From contig NZ_CP012201.1 of NCBI RefSeq assembly GCF_001191005.1, positions 5,580,001 to 5,644,000 of the forward strand: 64,000 nt of DNA. Reading direction: 5' to 3'. Below are positions 10,999 to 18,308 of this stretch, piece by piece; position 1 is the first letter of the stretch, and each line of letters opens with the position of its first letter. Source of the stretch: Massilia sp. NR 4-1 (GTDB taxonomy: Bacteria > Pseudomonadota > Gammaproteobacteria > Burkholderiales > Burkholderiaceae_D). The translations under genes and the position numbers were made by a program. Below the pieces are notes generated by a model, which worked only from the letters and a program-made list of their open reading frames with translations, made no database searches and was not told the origin of the DNA.

Positions 10999-11946
10999 TC
11001 AGGGCGCTTGGCTGGGCACGGCAGGCGAAGCTTCATTGCCGATCGCTCGCACTTCGGGCCGGACGGGAAGGTCGGCCGGTAGTTTGAGATCCCAGGCCAA
11101 GCCCGCCCATTGCAGGCACTGCAGGGTCCACCATCCCGGATCCCATTCGCCATCAGCCAGCCCAAGGCGTGCCGATCCCGGATAGGCATGGTGGTTGTTG
11201 TGCCAGCATTCCCCCATGGTCATGAGCGAGGTCAGGTGGATGTTGCGGCCTTGCACCGCCGCGCCCGCGACTTCATAGTTCATGCTGCCATGGTTATGGG
11301 CGAAGTAGCCGATCAACCAGTGCCCGAGTACGCCGGCTGTCACGCGCGCGCAAACGCCCCAGAACACGAATCCCCAACCGCCCCACCAATAGAGCAGCAG
11401 CGCGGGTGGCACTTGTTGCAGCATCCATGTACGTTCAAGGAAGCGGTAGAAGCGGTCGTCGGCAACGCGGGATTCAAGTTCGATATGGGGCGGCGCGACC
11501 AGGTGTAGCTCGCAATGTAGTTGCCACCAGGCGTCGGTCCACACGCCGCGACCGTGGCGAAGGTAGTCGTGGCACGCCGGCAGGCGTTGCGCATAATCGC
11601 GCAGTTCGTGCTGGCGCAACAGGCCAAGCGGACCGGCCAGTCCGACTTGCACACCGAGGTAGACCAGCAGGTATTCCAGCCACTGAGGGCACTGATAACT
11701 ATTGTGGATCAGTTTACGGTGGCTTCCGAGCGAGTGCCCCAGAAGCAAGACAGCCCCGGTCGCGCCGACGAATATGCCGAATGCGCCGGCGCTAAACTGG
11801 ATCGCACCGCCGATGACCGCAGCGCATGCCATCGTCATGAACCAGAGGGATTTGATCGGCGCATACCTGACCTCGCCGTCGACCACGCTGTTATTGTCTG
11901 CGTGGCGCGCACGGTGCCCGAGTAGGCTCGCAGCCCGTTCTGTCAT
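10999..11946 (-). CDS. Membrane fatty acid desaturase (acyl-CoA desaturase type)
   Basis: This 315-residue integral membrane di-iron enzyme probably introduces a double bond into fatty acyl chains. Histidine boxes are visible: HSLGSHRKLIH early, HELRDYAQ in the middle, and the C-terminal HNNHH within MGECWHNNHHAYPGSARLGL. Hydrophobic segments lie before the first box and around LLLYWWGGWGFVFWGVCARV. I chose the ATG at 11946 because GGGAG lies just upstream; a TTG five codons earlier is less likely. It is transcribed after the ArsR regulator with a 22-bp gap, so the regulator probably controls membrane-lipid unsaturation here. The exact double-bond position is unknown. Confidence 0.88.
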   Translation of the reverse strand: MTERAASLLGHRARHADNNSVVDGEVRYAPIKSLWFMTMACAAVIGGAIQFSAGAFGIFVGATGAVLLLGHSLGSHRKLIHNSYQCPQWLEYLLVYLGVQVGLAGPLGLLRQHELRDYAQRLPACHDYLRHGRGVWTDAWWQLHCELHLVAPPHIELESRVADDRFYRFLERTWMLQQVPPALLLYWWGGWGFVFWGVCARVTAGVLGHWLIGYFAHNHGSMNYEVAGAAVQGRNIHLTSLMTMGECWHNNHHAYPGSARLGLADGEWDPGWWTLQCLQWAGLAWDLKLPADLPVRPEVRAIGNEASPAVPSQAP

Positions 11947-11968
11947 GGTCACTCCCAGCAAATTGCTA

Positions 11969-12286
11969 TTAAGTGCTGCTACGTTTTTTGAGTGCGCGCG
12001 ACTCGCGTTTCAGTGGCCTGGCCACAGGACAGACTTCGAAGGCATAGCCGGTCAAGGTATTGACCAGGCTATCGCGATTGAGCTGGTAGTAGACAAATTG
12101 CCCCTCTCGTTCGCGCGTGACGAGGCCGGCGTTTTCAAGAATCGATAGATGACGCGAGATTGCCGGTGCGCTCATGGAAAAGCGCTGGGTGAGATCGGTG
12201 GTAGATAACCTTGCTTCCGACAGATACGCGAGAATTTGCCGGCGTGGGGTGGAGGCGAGGGCTTCAAAGACGAGGTCGAGGAGCAT
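11969..12286 (-). CDS. ArsR-family (SmtB-like) transcriptional regulator
   Basis: This 105-residue winged-helix repressor begins LVFEALASTPRRQILAYLSE, then has the recognition region MSAPAISRHLSILENAGLVT and the beta-wing REGQFVYYQL, all typical of ArsR/SmtB. The single Cys (EVCPVARP) and lack of paired metal ligands make metal sensing uncertain; members without ligands may sense other signals. It is the first gene of an operon with the desaturase. A perfect 13-bp inverted repeat lies directly upstream of its start codon and is the obvious autoregulatory operator. Confidence 0.92.
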   Translation of the reverse strand: MLLDLVFEALASTPRRQILAYLSEARLSTTDLTQRFSMSAPAISRHLSILENAGLVTREREGQFVYYQLNRDSLVNTLTGYAFEVCPVARPLKRESRALKKRSST

Positions 12287-12290
12287 TCCT

Positions 12291-12324
12291 ATTAACCTAT
12301 TAATGAATTTGTTAATAGGTTAAT
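12291..12324. promoter_or_regulatory. Palindromic operator upstream of arsR-desaturase operon
   Basis: ATTAACCTATTAA (12291-12303) and TTAATAGGTTAAT (12312-12324) are perfect 13-bp inverted arms separated by TGAATTTG. The A+T-rich site begins only five bases from the regulator's start codon, in a G+C-rich genome. Binding of the ArsR dimer here would block transcription or initiation of the operon. Confidence 0.85.
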
Positions 12325-12393
12325 CCTCGTTTTTGCGAGTGTCAACAGCTGGGTTGATTGTCCGATGCCTCTTCAGGGCTGCCACCACCTTAT

Positions 12394-13095
12394 TTAAAGA
12401 TTCCACTGCATTACGCGCATGGCAAAGTCCTGCATCGTGGAGAGGCTCATGCGTTCCGCCGGTCCGGCGGCGGCCATCGCGGCCACAACGCGGCCATCCT
12501 TTCGCAGAGGGAAGGCCAGGCAGTTGAGGTTGGCTTCGGATTCTTCCAGGTCCAGCGCATAGCCTTGCTCGGCTATTTCCTGCAATTTGCGTTCGAGTTC
12601 CGGCGAAATCTGCGCGGAGCGGCGCAAGGCCCGCACCAGGGAGCAATCGTGGGCCAAAAATATCTGACCCAAGGCCGAGGTGGTCAAGTTCCAGCGACGT
12701 ATTCCAGGATGTGCGGCAGGCGTCCCATCGCCGTTGATGGCGTCGATGCAGAGGAAGTTGCGGGTTCCGCCTGGAACGGCCAGATAGCAAGTCTCCCTGG
12801 TCAGTCCGGCCAGGGCCAATAATGAGGGCGCAAAGTGCGTGCGCAGCCGCTGATCGGCGTTGGCCAGCGGCAGCACCAGTTTGTGCAGCCGGAGTCCCAA
12901 GGCATAGCCATTGTCGGTCCGCATGACATAGCCCAGCGCAGCCAAGGTGTTGAGCAGGCCGTGCAAGGTGCTCTTATGCAGGGTGAGCTTTTGGGCAAGG
13001 TCGATCAAGCGCATTTCCCCGCCGGCTCCAGCCATCGCTTCCAGCACTTTCATGGCCCGTTCTACAGATTGGATGCTGCGGTTTTCGTTAACCAT
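12394..13095 (-). CDS. IclR-family transcriptional regulator
   Basis: This 233-residue protein has an N-terminal winged helix-turn-helix (SIQSVERAMKVLEAMAGAGG, then LAQKLTLHKSTLHGLLNTL) and a C-terminal IclR effector domain. The latter contains LTTSALGQIFLAHD and the segment LNCLAFPLRKDGRVVAAMA, where the small ligand is bound in this family. IclR regulators usually control catabolic operons, but no such operon is adjacent: downstream lies the ArsR gene, and upstream, divergent, is a chemoreceptor gene. The 224-bp gap to the chemoreceptor could hold a shared regulatory region. Confidence 0.92.
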   Translation of the reverse strand: MVNENRSIQSVERAMKVLEAMAGAGGEMRLIDLAQKLTLHKSTLHGLLNTLAALGYVMRTDNGYALGLRLHKLVLPLANADQRLRTHFAPSLLALAGLTRETCYLAVPGGTRNFLCIDAINGDGTPAAHPGIRRWNLTTSALGQIFLAHDCSLVRALRRSAQISPELERKLQEIAEQGYALDLEESEANLNCLAFPLRKDGRVVAAMAAAGPAERMSLSTMQDFAMRVMQWNL

Positions 13096-13319
13096 ATTGC
13101 TCCTGGTTTTTCTGCCCGCTTAGTGCGGGAGTTGGTTTGTCAATGTCAAACTTTTGCGCTACGCAACATCGTGCGACGCGGAAGTGGTATTGTTTCATAA
13201 AGGAAAGTTTATTGCGTTATGGAAATTTCATCGGGAAAGGCTAGGAGCTGGCTGTGCTATTTCATGCTGAAAATTATGATTTTCTAATATGATTATTTGC
13301 CACTTCTTAATTGAAAGTA

Positions 13320-14936
13320 ATGAATATATCGAGCTTTAAAATTGGATCGCGTCTTGCTTTTGGTTTCGGGCTGATCCTGTCTTTGGTACTGGTCTTGATC
13401 GTAGTAGTTTTATTACGTTTCGAGGAGATCGGACAAACCACCCACACGCTCATCAATGAGGATTGGGTCAAAGCCGACACGACCAATGTGATTACCGCGT
13501 CCATGCGCACCAATGCGCGCCGTACGATGGAGTTGATTATCGTGGCCGACCATCAGCAGCTGGACCAGGTGTTCGCCAACATCGCGGACAACAAGAAGGC
13601 CATCGACGCCAGCATCAAAACCCTGGATAAACTTGTTCGCGCCGAAAAAGGCAAGCGGCTGCTGGCGGAATTCAAGGAAAAACGCCAGCGCTATGTCGCC
13701 TCGTTTACCCAGGCCGGGCAATTGGTGAAGGACGGCAAACGGGAAGAGGCCGCACAACTGGTGGTGACGGAAACCATGCCGGCTTTGGATGCGGCGCTGG
13801 CGCCCATCTCGGCCTTGTCCGCGTTCCAAAAGGAGATTGCCGACGCGGCGGGCGCAAAGACCGAGGCCGATATTACGTTTTCCGACCGCTTGCTGATCGG
13901 CATGGGCTTGGCTGTCGTCCTGATTGGCGCCGGTTTCGCGTATGGGATCACGCGCTCCATCACGGTTCCCCTGAGCCGGGCTGTTCAAATCGCAGAAGTC
14001 GTCGCGGCGGGCAATCTGAGCAGCCACATCGAAGTGACGGGCCGCGATGAAACGGCGCAGTTGCTGCAGGCGCTGAGAAATATGAACGAGAGCCTGGTCC
14101 GGATCGTCCGCGATGTGCGCAGCGGAACCGACACGATTGCCACGGCATCGGGCCAGATCGCCGCCGGCAATCTCGACCTGTCCTCGCGCACCGAACAGCA
14201 AGCCAGTTCGCTCGAAGAAACGGCCTCGTCGATGGAGGAGCTGACTTCGACGGTCTGGCAGAACGCGGACAATGCCAAGCAGGCCAGCCAATTGGCTGTG
14301 TCGGCCTCGCTGGCGGCGGGCAAGGGCGGCGCGGTCGTCTCCCAGGTGGTGGCCACGATGGACAGCATCAATGCCTCGTCAAGGCAGATCGTCGACATCA
14401 TCGGGGTGATCGACAGCATCGCCTTCCAAACCAATATTCTCGCCTTGAATGCGGCGGTGGAAGCGGCGCGTGCCGGCGAACAGGGCCGCGGCTTTGCGGT
14501 GGTCGCATCCGAGGTCCGAAATCTGGCGCAACGTTCGGCTGCCGCAGCCAAGGAAATCAAGGAACTGATTGACGATTCGGTTGGCAGAGTCGAAAGCGGC
14601 AGCAGGCTGGTGGGAGAAGCCGGCGCCACCATGCAGGACATTGTGCAGAGCATTCAGCGCGTAACGGACATCATGAGCGATATCACGGCGGCCAGTACCG
14701 AGCAGGCCCAGGGGATTGAACAAATCAACCGGGCGGTTACGGAGATGGATAGCGTCACCCAGCAAAATGCGGCCTTGGTGGAAGAAGCCTCGGCGGCGGC
14801 GCAAGCCATGCAGGACCAGGCCAGCAATTTGTCCAAAATGGTGAGCGTGTTCAAGCTGAATGAGCGCTTGCCAGGACCTGCCCGCCCTGCTATTTCCCGG
14901 CAGCCAAAGGCGCGGCAGTTTTCCATCGCTCAGTAG
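13320..14936 (+). CDS. Methyl-accepting chemotaxis protein
   Basis: This 538-residue chemoreceptor has the Tsr/Tar layout: a short cytoplasmic start, TM1 (FGFGLILSLVLVLIVVVLLR), a periplasmic four-helix-bundle domain (about residues 32-190), TM2 (LLIGMGLAVVLIGAGFAYGI), HAMP, and the cytoplasmic signalling coiled coil. The hairpin tip reads IDSIAFQTNILALNAAVEAA, and methylation-helix sequence SRTEQQASSLEETASSMEEL is present. I chose the ATG at 13320 over the TTG nine bases upstream. The C-terminus lacks the NWETF CheR-tethering pentapeptide. Its ligand is not apparent. Confidence 0.95.
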   Translation: MNISSFKIGSRLAFGFGLILSLVLVLIVVVLLRFEEIGQTTHTLINEDWVKADTTNVITASMRTNARRTMELIIVADHQQLDQVFANIADNKKAIDASIKTLDKLVRAEKGKRLLAEFKEKRQRYVASFTQAGQLVKDGKREEAAQLVVTETMPALDAALAPISALSAFQKEIADAAGAKTEADITFSDRLLIGMGLAVVLIGAGFAYGITRSITVPLSRAVQIAEVVAAGNLSSHIEVTGRDETAQLLQALRNMNESLVRIVRDVRSGTDTIATASGQIAAGNLDLSSRTEQQASSLEETASSMEELTSTVWQNADNAKQASQLAVSASLAAGKGGAVVSQVVATMDSINASSRQIVDIIGVIDSIAFQTNILALNAAVEAARAGEQGRGFAVVASEVRNLAQRSAAAAKEIKELIDDSVGRVESGSRLVGEAGATMQDIVQSIQRVTDIMSDITAASTEQAQGIEQINRAVTEMDSVTQQNAALVEEASAAAQAMQDQASNLSKMVSVFKLNERLPGPARPAISRQPKARQFSIAQ

Positions 14937-15105
14937 GCAGCCGCATCGGGAAGCGGCCATGCGGCGCGCTGCATTGCCGCAAGCTGCTTGCATGGCATTC
15001 TGCTCATTCGCCAATCCAGCCCAACAATCTTGCAGCCCGTCGCATCGGCGGCATCCGGTGTCGCGACTTGTCCTAGCATGCGCCTTCCTACTATCCGGAG
15101 GTTCC

Positions 15106-16149
15106 ATGCGTAAATATTGGCTGTTGCTGAGTGCACTGATTTCCATCCCGGCGTTTTCCCAGGTCAAGCTGACCGATCTTGACCGCGATATGGCCGGTCC
15201 ACGCGCGCAGATACTGGTGCTCGGCACGGTACACTTGAACAGCATGCCGTCCGGCTTCAAGCCCGCCGCGCTGGATGGTCTGCTCGACCGGCTGGCGGCG
15301 TACAAGCCCGAGATCATCACCATTGAAACCGAGTCCGGCGAGGAATGCGATCTGGCCGCGCGCCATCCCGTCAAGTACGGCGCCGATTACTGTCCCTCGA
15401 CCGATGCGGCGAAGGCGGCCACCGGCCTGGATGTGCCGTCCGCCATGGTCGAGGTCGACAAGACGCTCAAGGCTTGGCCGGAGCAAGCGTCCCCGGCCCA
15501 GCGCCGCCGTCTTGCCGCCCTGTTCCTGGCGGCGAATGACATTGCCTCGGCCTATGTGCAATGGCTGCAGCTGCCCGAAGCGGAGCGCCGCGCGGGCGAC
15601 AGCCTGGACCCGGCGCTGGTCGCGCAGCTCGGCAAGACCGGCAAACGCAATAACGAAAACTACCAACTGGCCGCGCGCCTGGCGGCGCGGCTGGGCTTGC
15701 AGCGCGTCCACGCCGTGGACAACCATACCGGCGACCGCATCGACGTGCCCGATATCAAAGCCTTTGTGCGTTCGATTGAGGCGGCCTGGGCCGCTGGCGG
15801 CGCGCCGATGAAGGCGCAGAAAAAGCAGGAAGATGCCATGGCGCAGGCTGCCGATCTGCTACCGCTGTACCGCTTTATCAATGACCCGGAACGCTTGCGG
15901 GTGGTGGCCGAGGGTAATGTTGCCGCCCCCATGCGCGCCAAATCGCCGGACGGCTATCCGCAGATTTGGGTGGCGGGCTGGGAAATCCGCAATTTGCGCA
16001 TGGTTGCCAACATCCGCGAAACCTTCCGCGAACGCCCCGGCGCCCGCGTCTTGACCATCGTCGGCGCCACGCACAAGCCTTGGCTCGACGAGTGGCTTGG
16101 TCAGTTGCAAGGTGTGGATATCGTCGATGTGGGACGCGTACTGAAATAA
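15106..16149 (+). CDS. Secreted TraB/DUF5694-like protein of unknown function
   Basis: This 347-residue protein has a short signal peptide (WLLLSALISIPAFS) after a strong GGAGG ribosome site. The core resembles TraB/GumN/DUF5694 proteins: an early ILVLGTVHLNS with the GTxH motif, IITIETESGEECD with a conserved acidic residue, and a late TIVGATHKPWL carrying the second GxxH. In TraB-like proteases these positions form a metal or catalytic site, but activity for this subfamily is not known to me. It stands alone downstream of the chemoreceptor gene; immediately after its stop lies a decayed MFS gene fragment. Confidence 0.7.
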   Translation: MRKYWLLLSALISIPAFSQVKLTDLDRDMAGPRAQILVLGTVHLNSMPSGFKPAALDGLLDRLAAYKPEIITIETESGEECDLAARHPVKYGADYCPSTDAAKAATGLDVPSAMVEVDKTLKAWPEQASPAQRRRLAALFLAANDIASAYVQWLQLPEAERRAGDSLDPALVAQLGKTGKRNNENYQLAARLAARLGLQRVHAVDNHTGDRIDVPDIKAFVRSIEAAWAAGGAPMKAQKKQEDAMAQAADLLPLYRFINDPERLRVVAEGNVAAPMRAKSPDGYPQIWVAGWEIRNLRMVANIRETFRERPGARVLTIVGATHKPWLDEWLGQLQGVDIVDVGRVLK

Positions 16150-16218
16150 GGCGCTAGAGCGGCGCGTTCGGCGGCAGAGCCAAGCATGCCGCCGCTGAAG
16201 AACAGCGCGAAGTAGATG
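16150..16218 (-). pseudogene. Decayed fragment of an MFS transporter gene
   Basis: Read on the minus strand this stretch encodes YFALFFSGGMLGSAA followed by ERAALA. This aligns with LYFALFFSGGAFGSAA...GWRAALL in the intact MFS gene at 18309-19517, with a short deletion. At the DNA level 16188-16216 is identical to 18468-18496 (29 bp). No start or other transporter sequence remains. It marks the far edge of the Hcp cassette. Confidence 0.75.
16188..16216. repeat. 29-bp direct repeat, left copy (partner 18468-18496)
   Basis: It is identical base for base to 18468-18496 in the intact MFS gene and in the same orientation. Together the two copies bracket the hcp-effector-immunity cassette, which could mark insertion, duplication or recombination. 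Confidence 0.85.
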
Positions 16219-16226
16219 CAGCTCAA

Positions 16227-16628
16227 TTAACAGCTTATGGTCCTGACGCTATTGCCAGTACGCAGATCCAGTCCGATCCAACACCGATAATGGCTGTCCT
16301 TCGGACTATCCAGCTGTACCGTATAAGTGCACATAATGCCTTTCTTGGTACGCTCCCGATCGCCGCTCTCCGAGCTGCATTTATCCGGCAAATCAGGAGC
16401 GATGGAATCGAAGATATCCTTTGCTATTGGGCCATCGACAAGGATGGTCAGCATGCGGTCTTTAGCTGTTGGTGGCGAACGATCCGCCACCACACCTGAA
16501 TGAAGTTTGTAGATGGCGTGTCGAAATGGCTTCCACAGGTCATACGGATCACTTGACTGATCGGCTGCGTGGGCCAGCGACAGTGCTGCTGTGACTGCGC
16601 CGAAACTAAGCCAGTTGATTGGGCGCAT
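16227..16628 (-). CDS. Secreted four-cysteine protein, putative immunity protein (paralog 1)
   Basis: This 133-residue protein starts at the ATG at 16628, which gives a clean signal peptide (LSFGAVTAALSLAHA) and a GAGG ribosome site; longer in-frame starts lack one. The mature domain shares CTYTVQLDSPKDSHYRCWIG and the ending LDLRTG...C with the next gene, 16763-17158, so the two are tandem paralogs. Four cysteines are conserved, suggesting two disulfides in the periplasm. I do not recognise a named family. Its place after an Hcp gene and a peptidoglycan-hydrolase gene lacking a signal peptide suggests it neutralises that enzyme in the periplasm. This is inference from context. Confidence 0.7.
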   Translation of the reverse strand: MRPINWLSFGAVTAALSLAHAADQSSDPYDLWKPFRHAIYKLHSGVVADRSPPTAKDRMLTILVDGPIAKDIFDSIAPDLPDKCSSESGDRERTKKGIMCTYTVQLDSPKDSHYRCWIGLDLRTGNSVRTISC

Positions 16629-16762
16629 GGTCAGCCTCGTCAGCATAAACGGACTGTGAGATTTGCGTGCAGCAGCAGAGGTAGCGGCAAAGCCAGCACA
16701 AGCAGTATCAGAAGCTTTTTCATAGGACGATCCAGTTTCGCTGTATGCTGCATATGAGTCCC

Positions 16763-17158
16763 TTAGCATGCTATTCGCGCATCGCCGTCGCCAGTGCGGA
16801 GGTCAATTCCAATCCAGCAGCGGTAGTGAAAATCCTTGGGATCGTCCAACTGTGCCGTATAAATGCACTCGACGCCTTTTTTGCGGCGCTCCTTGTCGCG
16901 CTTATCGGGGCTACATTGCGGGGATGCGTTGGGACCGATGAGGTCGAAAATTTCCTTCGCGGCTTTACCTTCGATAACGACCGTGAGTACTCGGTCCATT
17001 TTTGTCGGCGCCTCAGGATAGGTCGCCGACCCGGAATGGATGAGGTATCTCGCCCGGAGTTGAGTCCATTCCCCCTCTTGGCCATCGTCATTTGCGGAGG
17101 CAGGCAGTGAAAGCGTAATGGTGGCTGCGGAGAGGATCATTAGCGCTAGCTTGTACAT
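16763..17158 (-). CDS. Secreted four-cysteine protein, putative immunity protein (paralog 2)
   Basis: This 131-residue protein has a signal peptide (LALMILSAATITLSLPASA) and a mature part of about 108 residues. The conserved C-terminal block CIYTAQLDDPKDFHYRCWIG is shared with the downstream paralog at 16227-16628. Cysteines lie near residues 85, 100, 116 and 131. It starts only two bases after the stop of the MepA-like effector gene, the tightest spacing in the cassette, so this copy is the more likely cognate immunity protein. The codon use is less G+C-biased than in neighbouring core genes. The function is inferred from context, not from a recognised domain. Confidence 0.75.
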   Translation of the reverse strand: MYKLALMILSAATITLSLPASANDDGQEGEWTQLRARYLIHSGSATYPEAPTKMDRVLTVVIEGKAAKEIFDLIGPNASPQCSPDKRDKERRKKGVECIYTAQLDDPKDFHYRCWIGIDLRTGDGDARIAC

Positions 17159-17160
17159 AT

Positions 17161-17658
17161 TCAGCCTCGTAGTTCTACATGGAAGTGGTCGTCGTGATGT
17201 TTCAGCGGTTCGACAAACGGGATCCCGTGCCCGTTGAAGAAAACATGAGTCACTGGAGCGAACGCGCGAAATAGTTCGATTAATTTAGCAGTGGCTGCTT
17301 GATCGTACTGCGAGTCCATCCAGGTAACAGGAAGCTCGTTTCCATCTTTTCGTAGCGGCCGAATGTCCACTTGGAGTCCATCCCGGTGAGACTTGTGATC
17401 CGCGTGCTTTCGACCATCAGGCAAGCTGATATTTCCCACACCAAATCGGCGTTTATCGATAGCTTGCCATTCCAATCCGACGCGCAGGATGGCCGTCATC
17501 ATGACTGGATGTGCATATTGGTAGGCACCTTTGTCTGGCTTTCCGTAGAGCTTGCCGTAGACGTAGTAGCCCGAGTCCATTGGTGCCTGTGGCAGCATAA
17601 AGAAGCTGCGCGTGTCCTGAGTAGGACGAGGACGCAGTGGGTCATTGCCGTCATCCAT
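17161..17658 (-). CDS. MepA-like murein endopeptidase (M74/LAS metallopeptidase), probable T6SS effector
   Basis: This 165-residue protein has the zinc-site pattern of penicillin-insensitive murein endopeptidase MepA. HKSHRDGLQVD (H88, H91, D98) matches the H-x2-H-x6-D block, and HDDHFHVEL (H155, H158, H160) matches the C-terminal H-x2-HFH block. MepA cleaves D-Ala-meso-DAP crosslinks. Housekeeping MepA is longer (about 270 residues) and carries a signal peptide; this protein has none, so it would need another route to the periplasm. The gene lies directly downstream of hcp and upstream of two putative immunity genes, which points to delivery by a type VI secretion system into competitor cells. 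The catalytic family is well supported; the effector role is inferred. Confidence 0.82.
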   Translation of the reverse strand: MDDGNDPLRPRPTQDTRSFFMLPQAPMDSGYYVYGKLYGKPDKGAYQYAHPVMMTAILRVGLEWQAIDKRRFGVGNISLPDGRKHADHKSHRDGLQVDIRPLRKDGNELPVTWMDSQYDQAATAKLIELFRAFAPVTHVFFNGHGIPFVEPLKHHDDHFHVELRG

Positions 17659-17691
17659 ATGAGACTCTCCATCACACGTGAAAGTCGATAT

Positions 17692-18183
17692 TTAGATGAC
17701 CCGGTTGATGGAAAGATCCCATCCACCGGAAGTATTGCCGCCAATACCGCCGCCTATCTTCTGCTGGCAGTATTTCCACTTAACCTTGGAAAACTTCAAG
17801 CCGATGGAGTCATGTAGGACGTCGCCTTGATGCACCATTTGCGTGATATTGCCGATCAATACGTTTTCAAGTTCGACCTCATAGTACTTCACCCGTTCGC
17901 CTAGGCCATCCGCCCGCATGAACTCGAGCTTGGCCCTGGCAATTGTCCGGCCCGAAGAACAGGTTTGCATGAGAACCGGCGAAGAGAGGTCGGCCAATTT
18001 GGTGATCGAAATGCACTGATGTTCGCACCGTTCCGCCGTATGGCCACCGCCGGTTGAGGCAGTAGCGCTTTTAGGTTGTGTTACGCCCCATTGTGCTGAG
18101 GTGAGTTCAATCCAGCCCATATGTGCCACGTCGCTGGATTCGCCCTTGATGCCGTCGATTTTGAGATAGACGTCAATTGCCAT
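17692..18183 (-). CDS. hcp: Hcp-family type VI secretion tube protein (orphan)
   Basis: This 163-residue protein fits the Hcp family, whose hexameric rings stack into the T6SS inner tube and carry small effectors in their lumen. The start AIDVYLKIDGIKGESSDVAH and the middle strand pattern around KYYEVELENVLIGNITQMVH are typical. A good ribosome site (GGAGAA) precedes the ATG. No tssB, tssC, VgrG or other T6SS core gene is in the window, so this is an orphan copy serving a system encoded elsewhere. It leads the effector and immunity genes (33-bp gap to the effector), a common arrangement for an Hcp-dependent cargo. Confidence 0.88.
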   Translation of the reverse strand: MAIDVYLKIDGIKGESSDVAHMGWIELTSAQWGVTQPKSATASTGGGHTAERCEHQCISITKLADLSSPVLMQTCSSGRTIARAKLEFMRADGLGERVKYYEVELENVLIGNITQMVHQGDVLHDSIGLKFSKVKWKYCQQKIGGGIGGNTSGGWDLSINRVI

Positions 18184-18308
18184 GATTTCTCCAGAGTCTG
18201 TTGAAGGAATACAAGATATTGTTATCCAGCTTCTGAGGCTACGCGTTGCTGTTGGTCAATCCAAGTGCCGACAGGAAAGATCTTCGGCCTTTGATTGATC
18301 GTATGGGA

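Noticed and set aside
16227..18183. Complete type VI secretion locus
   Set aside because: Only Hcp and cargo-like genes are found; no sheath, membrane complex, ClpV or VgrG gene is in the window.
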